Source: Arthrobacter nitroguajacolicus_D
GTDB lineage: Bacteria; Actinomycetota; Actinomycetes; Actinomycetales; Micrococcaceae
DNA length: 64,000 nt
Direction of reading: 5' to 3'
Assembly: GCF_031455195.1 (NCBI RefSeq)
Contig: NZ_JAVDSH010000006.1
Span: 124,001-188,000, forward strand
The notes under the pieces are model-generated. The model had not been told where the DNA came from, did not search any database, and was given only the letters and a program-made list of their open reading frames with translations. The translations under genes and the position numbers were made by a program. This document shows positions 51,583 to 59,984 of the stretch, piece by piece. The stretch's first letter is position 1, and each line of letters begins with the position of its first letter.

Positions 51583-52410
51583 CTAGCCAGCGAGCTGGCG
51601 GCGGAGTTCGGTCAGGCGGGCAACAACCGAAGCGTCAAGCACTTCGTCACCTACCTGAACGCGTATTCCACCGATCAGTGCCGGGTCGACATTGACGTTG
51701 ACCTTTAGTTCGCGGCCGTAGAGGGCATTCAGCCCGGCCTGCAGACGGCTGGCCTGCGTTTCCGTCAACGGACGGGTAACGCTGACGTTTGCAATCCAGC
51801 GCTGCTGGCGCTTGGCTGCAAGCTTGGCGAAGGACTCGACAAGCTTGCTCGGCTTGACACCCCGCGGCTGCGTCACTGCCTGGCTGATGAGAACCTTGGC
51901 TTCCTCGCTGCTGCCAGGAACAAGCTTCTCGGCCAGTGCGATCTTTGCCGCGGGCGATGCCTGCGGCTCAGACAAAGCACGTTGTACTTCGTGGCTGGAA
52001 GCGACGGCCTGGTTGAAAGCAAACAGATCGTTTTCCAGCTCTTCCAGCCCCGTGATACCGGAGGCAGAAACGGCCGACTTGTTTTCAGCTACGGCAATGA
52101 CCACCGTGGCGGCAAGGGTCTCGAGTGCATCGCCGATATCGCGTGCGGATGCCCAGCGTGAGCTGGCCAACCCGCCCGCAATCTCAGCAGCATCAGCGGA
52201 GACTTTCCCGCCAACCAGCTGCTTGACCAGCGCCGACTTCTCGTCTCCGGTACGGGACGGGTCAGTCAGGGCGCGGCGCAAGCCAGCCGAGCTGTCCACC
52301 GTTCCCAGGATTCCGAAGAGGTCCTTAGCCAACTGCAGCGAGGCGAAAGGAAGCTTGGCTTCCAGTTGCGCCAGTGCTGTGGTCAGCGATTCGCTCGATA
52401 TACCTGCCAT
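51583..52410 (-). CDS. atpH: ATP synthase delta subunit (long actinobacterial form)
   Basis: 275 residues, about 100 longer than the E. coli protein, as usual in actinobacteria. The C-terminal motif LNALYGRELKVNVNVDPALIGGIRVQVGDEVLDASV is diagnostic of delta/OSCP. It ties the peripheral stalk to the top of F1. Its ATG shares a base with the atpF stop (TAATG). Confidence 0.97.
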   Translation of the reverse strand: MAGISSESLTTALAQLEAKLPFASLQLAKDLFGILGTVDSSAGLRRALTDPSRTGDEKSALVKQLVGGKVSADAAEIAGGLASSRWASARDIGDALETLAATVVIAVAENKSAVSASGITGLEELENDLFAFNQAVASSHEVQRALSEPQASPAAKIALAEKLVPGSSEEAKVLISQAVTQPRGVKPSKLVESFAKLAAKRQQRWIANVSVTRPLTETQASRLQAGLNALYGRELKVNVNVDPALIGGIRVQVGDEVLDASVVARLTELRRQLAG

Positions 52411-52967
52411 TATTTAGCTGCACCTGCGCTCTGGGTCTCCAGATCAGCAAGGAAGCGGTCCACAACGCGTGCGGCGCGCTGGTCGTCGGTGAGTGCTTCA
52501 CCAACGATGCGTCCGGCCAGCGTGGTGGCCAGGGTGCCAACCTCGGAACGAAGCGAGACAACAGCTGCCTGGCGCTCCGATTCGATGGCAGCGTGTGCCT
52601 GCTCGGTGATCCGGGCGGACTCGGCAGCTGCCTTGGCCTTGAGGTCCGCGAGGATCTGGGCGCCTTCGGCGCGTGCTTCTTCGCGGATGCGGTTGGCTTC
52701 GGCGCGGGCGTCCGTGAGCTGCTGCTTGTACTCTTCGAGTGCTGCAGATGCTTCCGCCTGGGCTGCTTCGGCCTTTGCGATGCCACCTTCAATTGCTTCG
52801 GCGCGCTCTGCGAAAGTCTTCTCGAACATCGGGACAATGAACTTGACCACGATGTACAGGAGGACCGCAAAGCCGACGAGGACGACGCCCATTTCCCAAA
52901 CATTGGGAACGAGAGGGTTGGTGGCCTCTTTGCCTTCAGTGGCGGCTGAGATGATCAGCTGATTCAT
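52410..52967 (-). CDS. atpF: ATP synthase Fo b subunit
   Basis: 185 residues: one membrane helix at about 27-45 (VLVGFAVLLYIVVKFIVP), then a long alanine- and glutamate-rich coiled coil (AEAAQAEASAALEEYKQQL) that forms the peripheral stalk. It is in its normal place between atpE and atpH and overlaps atpH by one base. Confidence 0.97.
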   Translation of the reverse strand: MNQLIISAATEGKEATNPLVPNVWEMGVVLVGFAVLLYIVVKFIVPMFEKTFAERAEAIEGGIAKAEAAQAEASAALEEYKQQLTDARAEANRIREEARAEGAQILADLKAKAAAESARITEQAHAAIESERQAAVVSLRSEVGTLATTLAGRIVGEALTDDQRAARVVDRFLADLETQSAGAAK

Positions 52968-53023
52968 ATTTCACCCGTCCTATCTACTCGGTTGCGGAAT
53001 TCGCTTTGTTCTGAAGCCGGAGA

Positions 53024-53227
53024 CTAGAGAACGAAAGCGAAGACGAGGCCGAGGATGGCGAGAGCTTCGGTCAGTGCCAGACCAAGGAATGCGATCGGCT
53101 GCAGCACACGCTGAGCTTCCGGCTGACGAGCAACACCGTTGATGTAAGCCGCGAACACGAGACCCACACCGATACCACCGCCGATTGCGGACAGACCGTA
53201 ACCTACGAGGTTGAGATTGCCTTCCAT
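53024..53227 (-). CDS. atpE: ATP synthase Fo c subunit
   Basis: 67 residues, a two-helix hairpin. The polar loop is ARQPE at 33-37, and the proton-carrying carboxylate is E54 in ALTEALAILG. There is no sodium-binding signature, so a proton ring is expected. It is preceded by GAAAGGAA and two hairpins in the atpB-atpE gap. Confidence 0.98.
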   Translation of the reverse strand: MEGNLNLVGYGLSAIGGGIGVGLVFAAYINGVARQPEAQRVLQPIAFLGLALTEALAILGLVFAFVL

Positions 53228-53243
53228 TTTTTTCCTTTCAAGA

Positions 53244-53292
53244 TGCCACCCATGTGGCAGGTTGTTTGGTTTACTTCAATCCCCTCGAGGGG
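53244..53292 (-). promoter_or_regulatory. Two hairpins upstream of atpE
   Basis: TGCCAC/GTGGCA (53244-53259, 4-nt loop) and the palindrome CCCCTCGAGGGG (53281-53292) lie in the 79-bp atpB-atpE gap, before the GAAAGGAA ribosome site of atpE. Confidence 0.5.
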
Positions 53293-53306
53293 AAGTTTTT
53301 GGGAGC

Positions 53307-54107
53307 CTAGTGGCTGTCGGCGTGCAGGGCGCCTTCAATGTAGATCGCCGTGAGAAGCGTAAATACGTAAGCCTGCAGGGCCATGATCAAAGCCTCGAGC
53401 ATGTACATGGCGACTGCTCCGACGAGAACCAGGACCGAGGTGCCCTTCAAGAGCACGTTCTCCTGCATGACAAGGAACTCGATACCCGAGCCCGCGAGCA
53501 TGACGATCAGGTGGCCGGCCAGCATGGTTGCGAACAGACGGAGGCTGTGCGTGACCGGGCGAACCAGGAAGTTCGAGATGATTTCGATCGGGACCACAAT
53601 GGGGAGGATGTACCACGGAACACCGGAGGGAACGGTTGCGAGCTTGAAGTACTTCAGGCCGTTCTTCTTGATGCCGATGATGATCCAGGTGAAGTACACG
53701 ATGCCTGCCAGCACGTAGGCTCCACCAACATGGGAGAAGCTGGGCAGCTGGATCACCGGAATGGCGCCGTAGATGTTGTTCACCAGAATGAAGAAGAACA
53801 AGCTGAACAACAGCGGGACGTACTTGATGAAGTCCTTGCCGCCGATAATGTCTTTGGCGATGCTGTTTCGGACGAAGCCATAGGCCATCTCGCCTGCGAA
53901 CTGCAGCTTGCCTGGAACCAGCTGCTGCTTACGTGCAGCGAGGATGAAGAATGTAGCGATAATGACGACCGAAAGGATCACCAGCAGCATCTGCTTGGAG
54001 AAGCCATCGTGCGCACCCCAAGGCAGGATTGCCGGCAGGTGCATTTCGTCGATTCCGGGTGGGGTGAAGGACCCCGAATCCTGGGCGGGGAGCGCAAGCG
54101 CGATCAA
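53307..54107 (-). CDS. atpB: ATP synthase Fo a subunit
   Basis: 266 residues with five to six membrane helices. The essential arginine is in THSLRLFATMLAGH near residue 195, and the later helix ends YVFTLLTAIYIEGALH. It provides the proton half-channels against the c ring. It is the first core subunit gene of the operon, 81 bp after the AtpZ-like gene. Confidence 0.97.
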   Translation of the reverse strand: MIALALPAQDSGSFTPPGIDEMHLPAILPWGAHDGFSKQMLLVILSVVIIATFFILAARKQQLVPGKLQFAGEMAYGFVRNSIAKDIIGGKDFIKYVPLLFSLFFFILVNNIYGAIPVIQLPSFSHVGGAYVLAGIVYFTWIIIGIKKNGLKYFKLATVPSGVPWYILPIVVPIEIISNFLVRPVTHSLRLFATMLAGHLIVMLAGSGIEFLVMQENVLLKGTSVLVLVGAVAMYMLEALIMALQAYVFTLLTAIYIEGALHADSH

Positions 54108-54188
54108 CGCGTTTCCTCTCTGCTGTGTCCATCATTGGGCATTGGTTGAAATCCGGATGCGTTGGACGCATTCGTCATCCATGTGAAA

Positions 54189-54524
54189 TTATTTGGCATT
54201 ACTGTCCCCGTCCGTGGACGGACCGCTGTCTGCGTTGCTCTCACCAGCAGAAGAACTTTGCCTGGTGAGGCCATGCATATGGGAAAGATAGAACCCTCCT
54301 GCGGCTCCCAGCAGAGCGCCAAGGAGCACAATCCAGCGGGTCCCCCACAGATTATCCAGACCCCAGCCTATCAAACTCCAGACAATGATCCCGCCAACGA
54401 TGTAGCTGAAGACGGCAATGCCGGCGTTGTATCCGCCGTCGTTTCCGGCTTCGGCAGTTTCACCACCGTTGGCACGTTGCTGGGCAGCGAGGGACGGGCG
54501 GGAATAGCGCTTACGCGGAGACAT
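54189..54524 (-). CDS. AtpZ/AtpI-like small membrane protein
   Basis: 111 residues from ATG 54524 (MSPRKRYSRPSLAAQQ), which overlaps the previous gene by 14 bp. Two hydrophobic helices, GIAVFSYIVGGIIVWSLIGWGLD and WIVLLGALLGAAGGFYL, match the AtpZ pattern. Such proteins help assemble the c ring or carry magnesium in other bacteria. The 70 extra nucleotides of open frame to 54623 lie within the upstream gene. Confidence 0.82.
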   Translation of the reverse strand: MSPRKRYSRPSLAAQQRANGGETAEAGNDGGYNAGIAVFSYIVGGIIVWSLIGWGLDNLWGTRWIVLLGALLGAAGGFYLSHMHGLTRQSSSAGESNADSGPSTDGDSNAK

Positions 54525-54999
54525 CCGGACCACCCTCCTGTTCGGCAGGGTCGTTGTAGATCTGCAGGCGGGCCTTACTGAAGCCGAAGATTTCCGCAGC
54601 TTGCCACAAAACGACAGCAACAACCGCGCCTATCAGGAACAGGCGGCTATGAAGCCAGTCCGGAGTTCCAACAGCAAAGAGGACCACAGCGAATCCGACG
54701 ACTTTTACGAAGTAGGTTGCCACGAAGAGGCCGACAGCGCCTGAAGGATTGTTGCGGCCGACGAAGTGGCCAATCAGTAGGCTGATGGCGAAAAAGACCA
54801 TGACAAGCCCACCGCCAAAAGCGGCAGACAGCGCACCTTGGGCGTCGTCCGTGAACAAGGCCACGACGCAGGTGATTGCAAGACCTGCCAGCGATGCGGC
54901 GGAACTCAAGAACAGCAATCGGAGCCAGAGGTTGGATGTCTCACCCGAAACAACACCACGTTTACCGGACGGGCGTCCGGTTTCGGCGTTGGATGTCAT
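54511..54999 (-). CDS. AtpI-like membrane protein (Rv1303-like)
   Basis: 162 residues with four membrane helices (LFLSSAASLAGLAITCVVALF, AAFGGGLVMVFFAISLLIGHFV, ATYFVKVVGFAVVLFAV and LFLIGAVVAVVLWQAAEIF). Position and topology fit the atpI-type gene at the head of actinobacterial atp operons. GAGGATTGG precedes the start. The role in ATP synthase assembly is inferred. Confidence 0.8.
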   Translation of the reverse strand: MTSNAETGRPSGKRGVVSGETSNLWLRLLFLSSAASLAGLAITCVVALFTDDAQGALSAAFGGGLVMVFFAISLLIGHFVGRNNPSGAVGLFVATYFVKVVGFAVVLFAVGTPDWLHSRLFLIGAVVAVVLWQAAEIFGFSKARLQIYNDPAEQEGGPDVSA

Positions 55000-55118
55000 G
55001 GGGATACCAATCCTCGTGGCACAGGTGCCATATTCTCAAAGTGGGGATTTACGGGCGAGTGACTGTCCGCAGTAAGAATTCTACATGAGATAGAACTGTG
55101 ACTCTAACCGGTCGTCAT

Positions 55119-56234
55119 CTACTGCTCCCCCGGCCTCGTCGAGTTCCGGGTGAAGTAGGGCCACGCCGTGACAGCAGCCATGACGAGCGCTGCCGCTATG
55201 ACGACGATGAGTACCACCTGCCAAGGAAAGACTGCGAAGGCGACACCGCCAAACGCAAGGATGCAGGTCCACACGTACAGCATGACGACGGCGGTGCGGT
55301 GCGAGTAGCCGAGGTCCACCAACTTGTGGTGGAGGTGGCCACGGTCGGCGGACCACGGGGACTGGCCCCTTGCCGTCCTCCGTATCACTGCCATTCCGAG
55401 GTCAAGGAGCGGAAGGGACAGGACGGCGAACGGCAGGAGGATGGGAACCACCGTGGGTATGCCGTTTGCGCGGTCGTAGAGGCCGGACCCGATCTGACCT
55501 GTCGCTACGACACCGGCGGAAGCCATGAGGAGCCCGATCAGCATGGCTCCTGAATCCCCCATGAAGATCTTCGCCGGGAACCAGTTGTGGGGCAGGAAGC
55601 CGATGCAACTGCCAACCAGGATGGCCATCAGAAGCGTGGCGAGGTCTGAGTTGTCGGTGGAGGGGTTGTTGCGGTGGACCCAGTAGGCGGTGAGGAAGAA
55701 CGCTCCCCCGCCGATGGTTGCGACACCGGCTGCCAGGCCATCGAGTCCGTCAATAAAGTTCACGGCGTTCATGGTGGTGACAATCAGGCCTGCGGTGAGG
55801 ACGATCTGGACCACCTCGGAGTCCAGGAAGATGGGTTCGGGGATGAACGGGACAACGGACATTCGTACGCCCCAGACGGCGACGATGAGGGCAGCCGCTC
55901 CTTGTCCGAGCAGTTTGATCCACCAACGGATGTCCAGGATGTCGTCCGCCACGCCAACGGCCACGATGACCACGGCACCAGCCAGGATCCCCCACGGAGC
56001 ATCGTTGTGCCTGAAGATGTCTTTGACGAAGAAGGAGTTGCTGGCGACAACCAACGCAACGAAGAAGCCGCAGAAAATACCCAGGCCGCCGAGCTTGGAA
56101 ATCAGGACAGAGTGCATGTCGCGGCTACGGATCGGCCGGTACAGCCGCAGTTTGTTCCCGGCTACGCGCGCCCCCCACGTTCCCGCGTAGGACACCACGG
56201 CAGCCGTGAGCGCCATCAGCAGATACATGATCAT
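55119..56234 (-). CDS. wecA: Undecaprenyl-phosphate GlcNAc-1-phosphate transferase (WecA/MraY family)
   Basis: 371 residues with about ten membrane helices. Catalytic-site motifs are VGVADDILDIRWW, NFIDGLDGLAAGV, PAKIFMGDSGAMLIG and HLHHKLVDLGYS. It transfers a sugar-1-phosphate to the lipid carrier, the first step of a cell-surface polymer. Its position before atp and after sua5 matches rfe/wecA (Rv1302) of mycobacteria. ATG 56234 has GGGAG 6 nt upstream. Confidence 0.93.
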   Translation of the reverse strand: MIMYLLMALTAAVVSYAGTWGARVAGNKLRLYRPIRSRDMHSVLISKLGGLGIFCGFFVALVVASNSFFVKDIFRHNDAPWGILAGAVVIVAVGVADDILDIRWWIKLLGQGAAALIVAVWGVRMSVVPFIPEPIFLDSEVVQIVLTAGLIVTTMNAVNFIDGLDGLAAGVATIGGGAFFLTAYWVHRNNPSTDNSDLATLLMAILVGSCIGFLPHNWFPAKIFMGDSGAMLIGLLMASAGVVATGQIGSGLYDRANGIPTVVPILLPFAVLSLPLLDLGMAVIRRTARGQSPWSADRGHLHHKLVDLGYSHRTAVVMLYVWTCILAFGGVAFAVFPWQVVLIVVIAAALVMAAVTAWPYFTRNSTRPGEQ

Positions 56235-56516
56235 GACGCGGCTCCCGGAAGCTGCCCGCTGGCCGGAACGGAAGCCATGGTCAGCGAACGTGGCCGGTTC
56301 CCCGCCTGGATGCCGGGGAATTCCAGGCAGCTCAAGGTGTGGAATTCTGTCTGTGGATAAATGGAACTACTCCGTCGCCATGCCTGCACCGGCTCTGCCG
56401 AATGTTGCGGGATTTTCGTGGACTCTTGTCACGATACTAATGCCATCGGCCGTGACCAGCCTGTGACGCAGCCGCAGGACCCCAAGTTGTTTAGCTGCCT
56501 TAGCACCGCTTTTTTG
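56235..56516. other. Non-coding gap between the glycosyltransferase and wecA
   Basis: 282 bp with no credible gene. On the minus strand TAGTAT (plus-strand 56434-56439) is a possible -10 box that would give wecA a leader of about 200 nt. GGAATTC occurs twice (56309 and 56340 region). Nothing else was recognised. Confidence 0.4.
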
Positions 56517-57473
56517 CTACCGGACGGGCTGCCGGACATCGCGCAGCGCATAGATCCCGGCCAGCACTTCGGCGTTGGATCGCGGGGCCTTAAGTCCGTC
56601 CCGGAGGCCCTTGAAAAGCCCGGCCAACAGTACCTTCCGGTTCTTGGAGGCGGCGATCGTGCGGGTCCAGTTTCGCAGTGAAGCGCCGGTGAACAGTACC
56701 TTTTCCCATGGCGCCAGTGCGTTGGACCTCGTGTAGACCCACACCTTGTTGCGTACCTCGTAATAGAAGCGGGGGCCCGGGTCAGCGCCTGCGTCACCAA
56801 AGACTTTTGTGTGGTGGTTGGCGACCGACGCGTTTGTGCTCAGTGCGATGCCTTTGCGCGAAACCCTGGCTGTGTACTCAAGGTCATCGTTCCAGATGAA
56901 GTAGTCAGCTATGGGCAGTCCGTGGCGCCTGATTTCCGCTGCCGGGATCAGGACCGAAACGAACGACGCGCTGCGGATTTGCGTGGCGCCCAGCCGGGCA
57001 GCGGAGCTTCGGGATTCGTCGCTTGCTCCCATCCGGGGACGCATGCGGTTCATGGGGTGGTCACGGCCGTCGGTCCACACGACGCGGCTGGCAATGAAAC
57101 CAGGGACGTGTCCCGTGTCCTGCCCATATGCCTGGGCAAGGTCCAGCGCCTCCTGCAGCGCCTTGGGCTGGGGCTCGGTATCGTCGTCCATGATCCACAC
57201 GTGGTCTGCGCCGTGGTCCAGGACTGCGCGTTCCATCCCGACGGCGAAGCCGCCCGCACCACCGACGTTGGTATTCAACGTCACCACGTCCGTGGTCACC
57301 GGCCCCCGGTAGGTGCGCAGGAACTCCGACGTTCCGTCTGTGGAGGCGTTGTCGACAACGACGACGGCGTCAGGCACCCGGGTGCCGGAGGCGATCCCTG
57401 CCAGGGTTGTCTGGAGAAGTTCAAGCCGGTTATAGGTCACCACGACGGCGACCACAAATGGTTGGGAGGTCAT
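56517..57473 (-). CDS. Family 2 glycosyltransferase, GlfT/rhamnosyl-type
   Basis: 318 residues. The GT-A fold starts VVAVVVTYNRLELLQTTLAGI and VVDNASTDGT, with the metal-binding aspartates in WIMDDDTEPQPKAL and NVGGAGGFAVGMERA characteristic of the GlfT1/rhamnosyl-galactofuranosyl branch. It adds a sugar to a lipid-linked precursor at the inner face of the membrane. It directly abuts the TagA/WecG gene (stop and start touch). Donor sugar is not determinable. Confidence 0.9.
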   Translation of the reverse strand: MTSQPFVVAVVVTYNRLELLQTTLAGIASGTRVPDAVVVVDNASTDGTSEFLRTYRGPVTTDVVTLNTNVGGAGGFAVGMERAVLDHGADHVWIMDDDTEPQPKALQEALDLAQAYGQDTGHVPGFIASRVVWTDGRDHPMNRMRPRMGASDESRSSAARLGATQIRSASFVSVLIPAAEIRRHGLPIADYFIWNDDLEYTARVSRKGIALSTNASVANHHTKVFGDAGADPGPRFYYEVRNKVWVYTRSNALAPWEKVLFTGASLRNWTRTIAASKNRKVLLAGLFKGLRDGLKAPRSNAEVLAGIYALRDVRQPVR

Positions 57474-58259
57474 TCACTGGCCTTTGGTCTGGGACGGTTG
57501 GAAGCGGCGGCGAATCAAGAGGCCAGCCAGCTTCCACGGTTCAACAAATACCCTGTAGGCAACCCGCTCCGGATGGAGCAGCAGGCGCCACGCCCACTCC
57601 AGGCCCAGGCGTCCGAGCCAGCGTGGGGCCAGCTTCTGGATGCCTGCTACCTGTTCAATGGCGCCACCGACTGCGCAATACACAGCTGGCGGCAGCTCCC
57701 CGAGCCGTCGCAGCAGGACAGTTTCCTGGAGGGGCATACCCAGGCCCAGGAGCACCAGTTGGGGACGGAAGTCGCTGAGCCACTTCACGACCGCGTCCTC
57801 CGTGGCGCCATCCCAGCCTTCACCAGGCATGCCGTCAACCCGCACTCCGGGAACGATGGATCGCAGCCGCATAACTGCCTTCGTGTTGGCCTCACGACCA
57901 GCACCTACCACTGCCAGGCGCTGCAATCCGGGCAATTTCCCCAGCTCCGGAATCCAATCCATGGAACCAAGCCGGTAGGCCATGGCTCCTTGGCCGAGGG
58001 GACGCAGTTGCTTCCTGTGGGCCAGGCCCCACAACAAGGCCACGGGCGCTCCGTCCAGCAGGACGATGGCGCTGTCCTGGTAGAGGGAGCGGAAATCGGG
58101 GCAGGAGTGGAACAGCGTAACGCTGTGGAGGTTGTGACCCAGCACTGTAGCGGTATTGCCCTCCGCAATGAGGCCGCCCATGGCATGGATGAGCTCATCA
58201 ACGCGCAGCGGAGTAGCGTCGACGTCAAGGACGGGGACGCGCTGGCGGTCGGGAATCAT
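57474..58259 (-). CDS. WecG/TagA/CpsF-family glycosyltransferase
   Basis: 261 residues. Family motifs are MGGLIAEGNTATVLGHNLHSV, SAIVLLDGAPVALLWGL, FRPQLVLLGLGMPLQE and YCAVGGAIEQVAG. In TagA this enzyme adds ManNAc to undecaprenyl-PP-GlcNAc for teichoic-acid linkage; WecG does similarly with ManNAcA. It overlaps the sua5 stop by 4 nt. The product of WecA would be its acceptor. Confidence 0.9.
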   Translation of the reverse strand: MIPDRQRVPVLDVDATPLRVDELIHAMGGLIAEGNTATVLGHNLHSVTLFHSCPDFRSLYQDSAIVLLDGAPVALLWGLAHRKQLRPLGQGAMAYRLGSMDWIPELGKLPGLQRLAVVGAGREANTKAVMRLRSIVPGVRVDGMPGEGWDGATEDAVVKWLSDFRPQLVLLGLGMPLQETVLLRRLGELPPAVYCAVGGAIEQVAGIQKLAPRWLGRLGLEWAWRLLLHPERVAYRVFVEPWKLAGLLIRRRFQPSQTKGQ

Positions 58260-59056
58260 TCGGGCTTGGCTTGGGCTGGAGCGCCTGGTTCCGCGATATC
58301 GGCCTCAGGTGACTGCTCGACGGCGGCAGCAACAGGCGCGTCGTCGGCGGTGGTTTCCCCAGGTTCAGGCTGCGGTGCCGGGACCTCCCCCAGGGTTTCC
58401 CCAAAACCGAGGATGGACGGAACGATTTCACGCAAGCGTTCAAGCTCGATGGCGCCTTGGCGAACCACACGGAAGGGCGTGGACGTCGCATCGACGATGG
58501 TGGACGGCAGTGCTGCGGTGCCCTTGATGGGCCGGAAGCCACCTTCCAGGTAGACCTCTACCGACTCCGCAAGCTGGAGGCGGGCCTCGGAGGCTGTCTG
58601 CGCCGCTTGCTGGCCGGTGCGGTTGGCGGAAGAGACAGCGAGCGGGCCGGTGAGGCCCAGAAGATCCAAAGCGATCTCGTCATCGGGCATCCTGAGGGCG
58701 ACGGTGCCTTTGGTGTCGCCCAAATCCCAGTCAAGGGACGGCTGTGCATGCAGAATGAGGGTCAGGCCGCCGGGCCAGAAAGCCTGGGCCAGGGACCTGG
58801 CATCCGCCGGAACATCGGTGGCCAACCCGTCGAGGGCATTGATCCGGGGAATCAGAACCGGCGGAGGCATCTGGCGGCTGCGGCCTTTGGAAGCGAGCAG
58901 CATGGTGACGGCCAGGGGTGAAAAGGCGTCCGCACCGATGCCGTAAACAGTGTCCGTGGGAAGCACGATGCACTTCTTTTCGCTGATGGCGCGCTGGGCA
59001 TGCTGGAGGCCCTCAGTCCGCTGGTCATCGGAAGTGCAGTTGTAGGTTGTGGTCAC
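58256..59056 (-). CDS. L-threonylcarbamoyladenylate synthase (Sua5/TsaC family)
   Basis: 266 residues. The YrdC core occupies the first 210: CIVLPTDTVYGIGADAF, KGRSRQMPPPVLIP, FWPGGLTLIL and VSSANRTGQQAA. It forms threonylcarbamoyl-AMP for t6A37 in tRNA. The final 55 residues are an acidic, proline-rich tail (PAPQPEPGETTADDAP and on) that is not the Sua5 domain. It lies 12 bp after prmC and is the Rv1301 counterpart. Confidence 0.92.
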   Translation of the reverse strand: MTTTYNCTSDDQRTEGLQHAQRAISEKKCIVLPTDTVYGIGADAFSPLAVTMLLASKGRSRQMPPPVLIPRINALDGLATDVPADARSLAQAFWPGGLTLILHAQPSLDWDLGDTKGTVALRMPDDEIALDLLGLTGPLAVSSANRTGQQAAQTASEARLQLAESVEVYLEGGFRPIKGTAALPSTIVDATSTPFRVVRQGAIELERLREIVPSILGFGETLGEVPAPQPEPGETTADDAPVAAAVEQSPEADIAEPGAPAQAKPE

Positions 59057-59068
59057 AGCCCTATTCTT

Positions 59069-59941
59069 TCACTCATCAGGAGCAGCGCCTGCCAGCACTG
59101 CGCTGGTGGCACGTTCCTTGCCGTTCAGGTCAAAGTGCGTGGTGACGTCATTCCAACGTCCCGAGCGTCGCAGCATTCCGGCGATCCACGCCGCCTGGAC
59201 TTCTGCGTGTTCCATCACAAAGTAGCCGCCGGGTTTCAGGAGTCGCGCTGCTGAGGCTGCCGCCGCCGTCGGGAGTTCCATGCCGTCCGCTCCCCCACCG
59301 TACAGTGCCTCGGGGGGATCGTGGAGTGCAACTTCCGGTTCTGTGGGTATCGCCTCCGCGGGAATGTACGGCGGGTTGGAAACGACGACGTCGAAGGTGC
59401 CGTTGTGTTCGGGCAGGGCATCGCGCAGGTCCCCTTGAACCAGTGCGACCCCCAGCGGCTGGAGGTTCTTCGCTGCCCACGCGTGCGCGAACGGACTGAA
59501 TTCCACTGCGTGGACGTCGGCCCCCGGGACCTCGTGGGCTACTGAACCTGCGATCGCACCCGAACCAGTACCCAGGTCCACCACTTTCGGGTTTGGCACT
59601 CCTGTCAGGTGATCGATGACCAACTGGACCACCGATTCCGTTTCGGGCCGGGGTATGAACACACCGGGGCCGACGCGCAATTCAAGGTAACGGAAGTACG
59701 CGACGCCGGTGATGTGCTGCAAAGGGACGCGCCCGGCACGTTCGGCCACCAGGTCCGCATAGCCTTCCGGGGCAGGATCACTGCCGAGGAGCATGGCACG
59801 AAGTCGGCCAAGGCCGACACCCATGAGGTGCTCCGCAAGAAGTTCTGCGTCCACGCGGGGCGTGGGAACGCCGGCCGCGGTGAGGACGGCAGTAGCCTCG
59901 CGGACAGCGTCCGCGAGGCTCTGGCCTGCATAAAACGTCAT
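59069..59941 (-). CDS. prmC: Release-factor glutamine methyltransferase PrmC (HemK)
   Basis: 290 residues. An N-terminal helical domain (residues 1-85) binds the release factor. Then come the SAM site VVDLGTGSGAIAGSV and the catalytic NPPY in VVSNPPYIPAEA. It methylates the GGQ glutamine of RF1/RF2. It follows prfA by 43 bp, the standard pairing. Confidence 0.95.
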   Translation of the reverse strand: MTFYAGQSLADAVREATAVLTAAGVPTPRVDAELLAEHLMGVGLGRLRAMLLGSDPAPEGYADLVAERAGRVPLQHITGVAYFRYLELRVGPGVFIPRPETESVVQLVIDHLTGVPNPKVVDLGTGSGAIAGSVAHEVPGADVHAVEFSPFAHAWAAKNLQPLGVALVQGDLRDALPEHNGTFDVVVSNPPYIPAEAIPTEPEVALHDPPEALYGGGADGMELPTAAAASAARLLKPGGYFVMEHAEVQAAWIAGMLRRSGRWNDVTTHFDLNGKERATSAVLAGAAPDE

Positions 59942-59984
59942 TGGTGTCCCTGCTGCGTGTACGGCGCGGTCTTCCTTACGGAGA

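Noticed and set aside
54525..54623. Upstream extension of the AtpZ-like gene
   Set aside because: Overlaps the preceding gene in another frame and adds a non-family sequence; MSPRKRY at 54524 is better.
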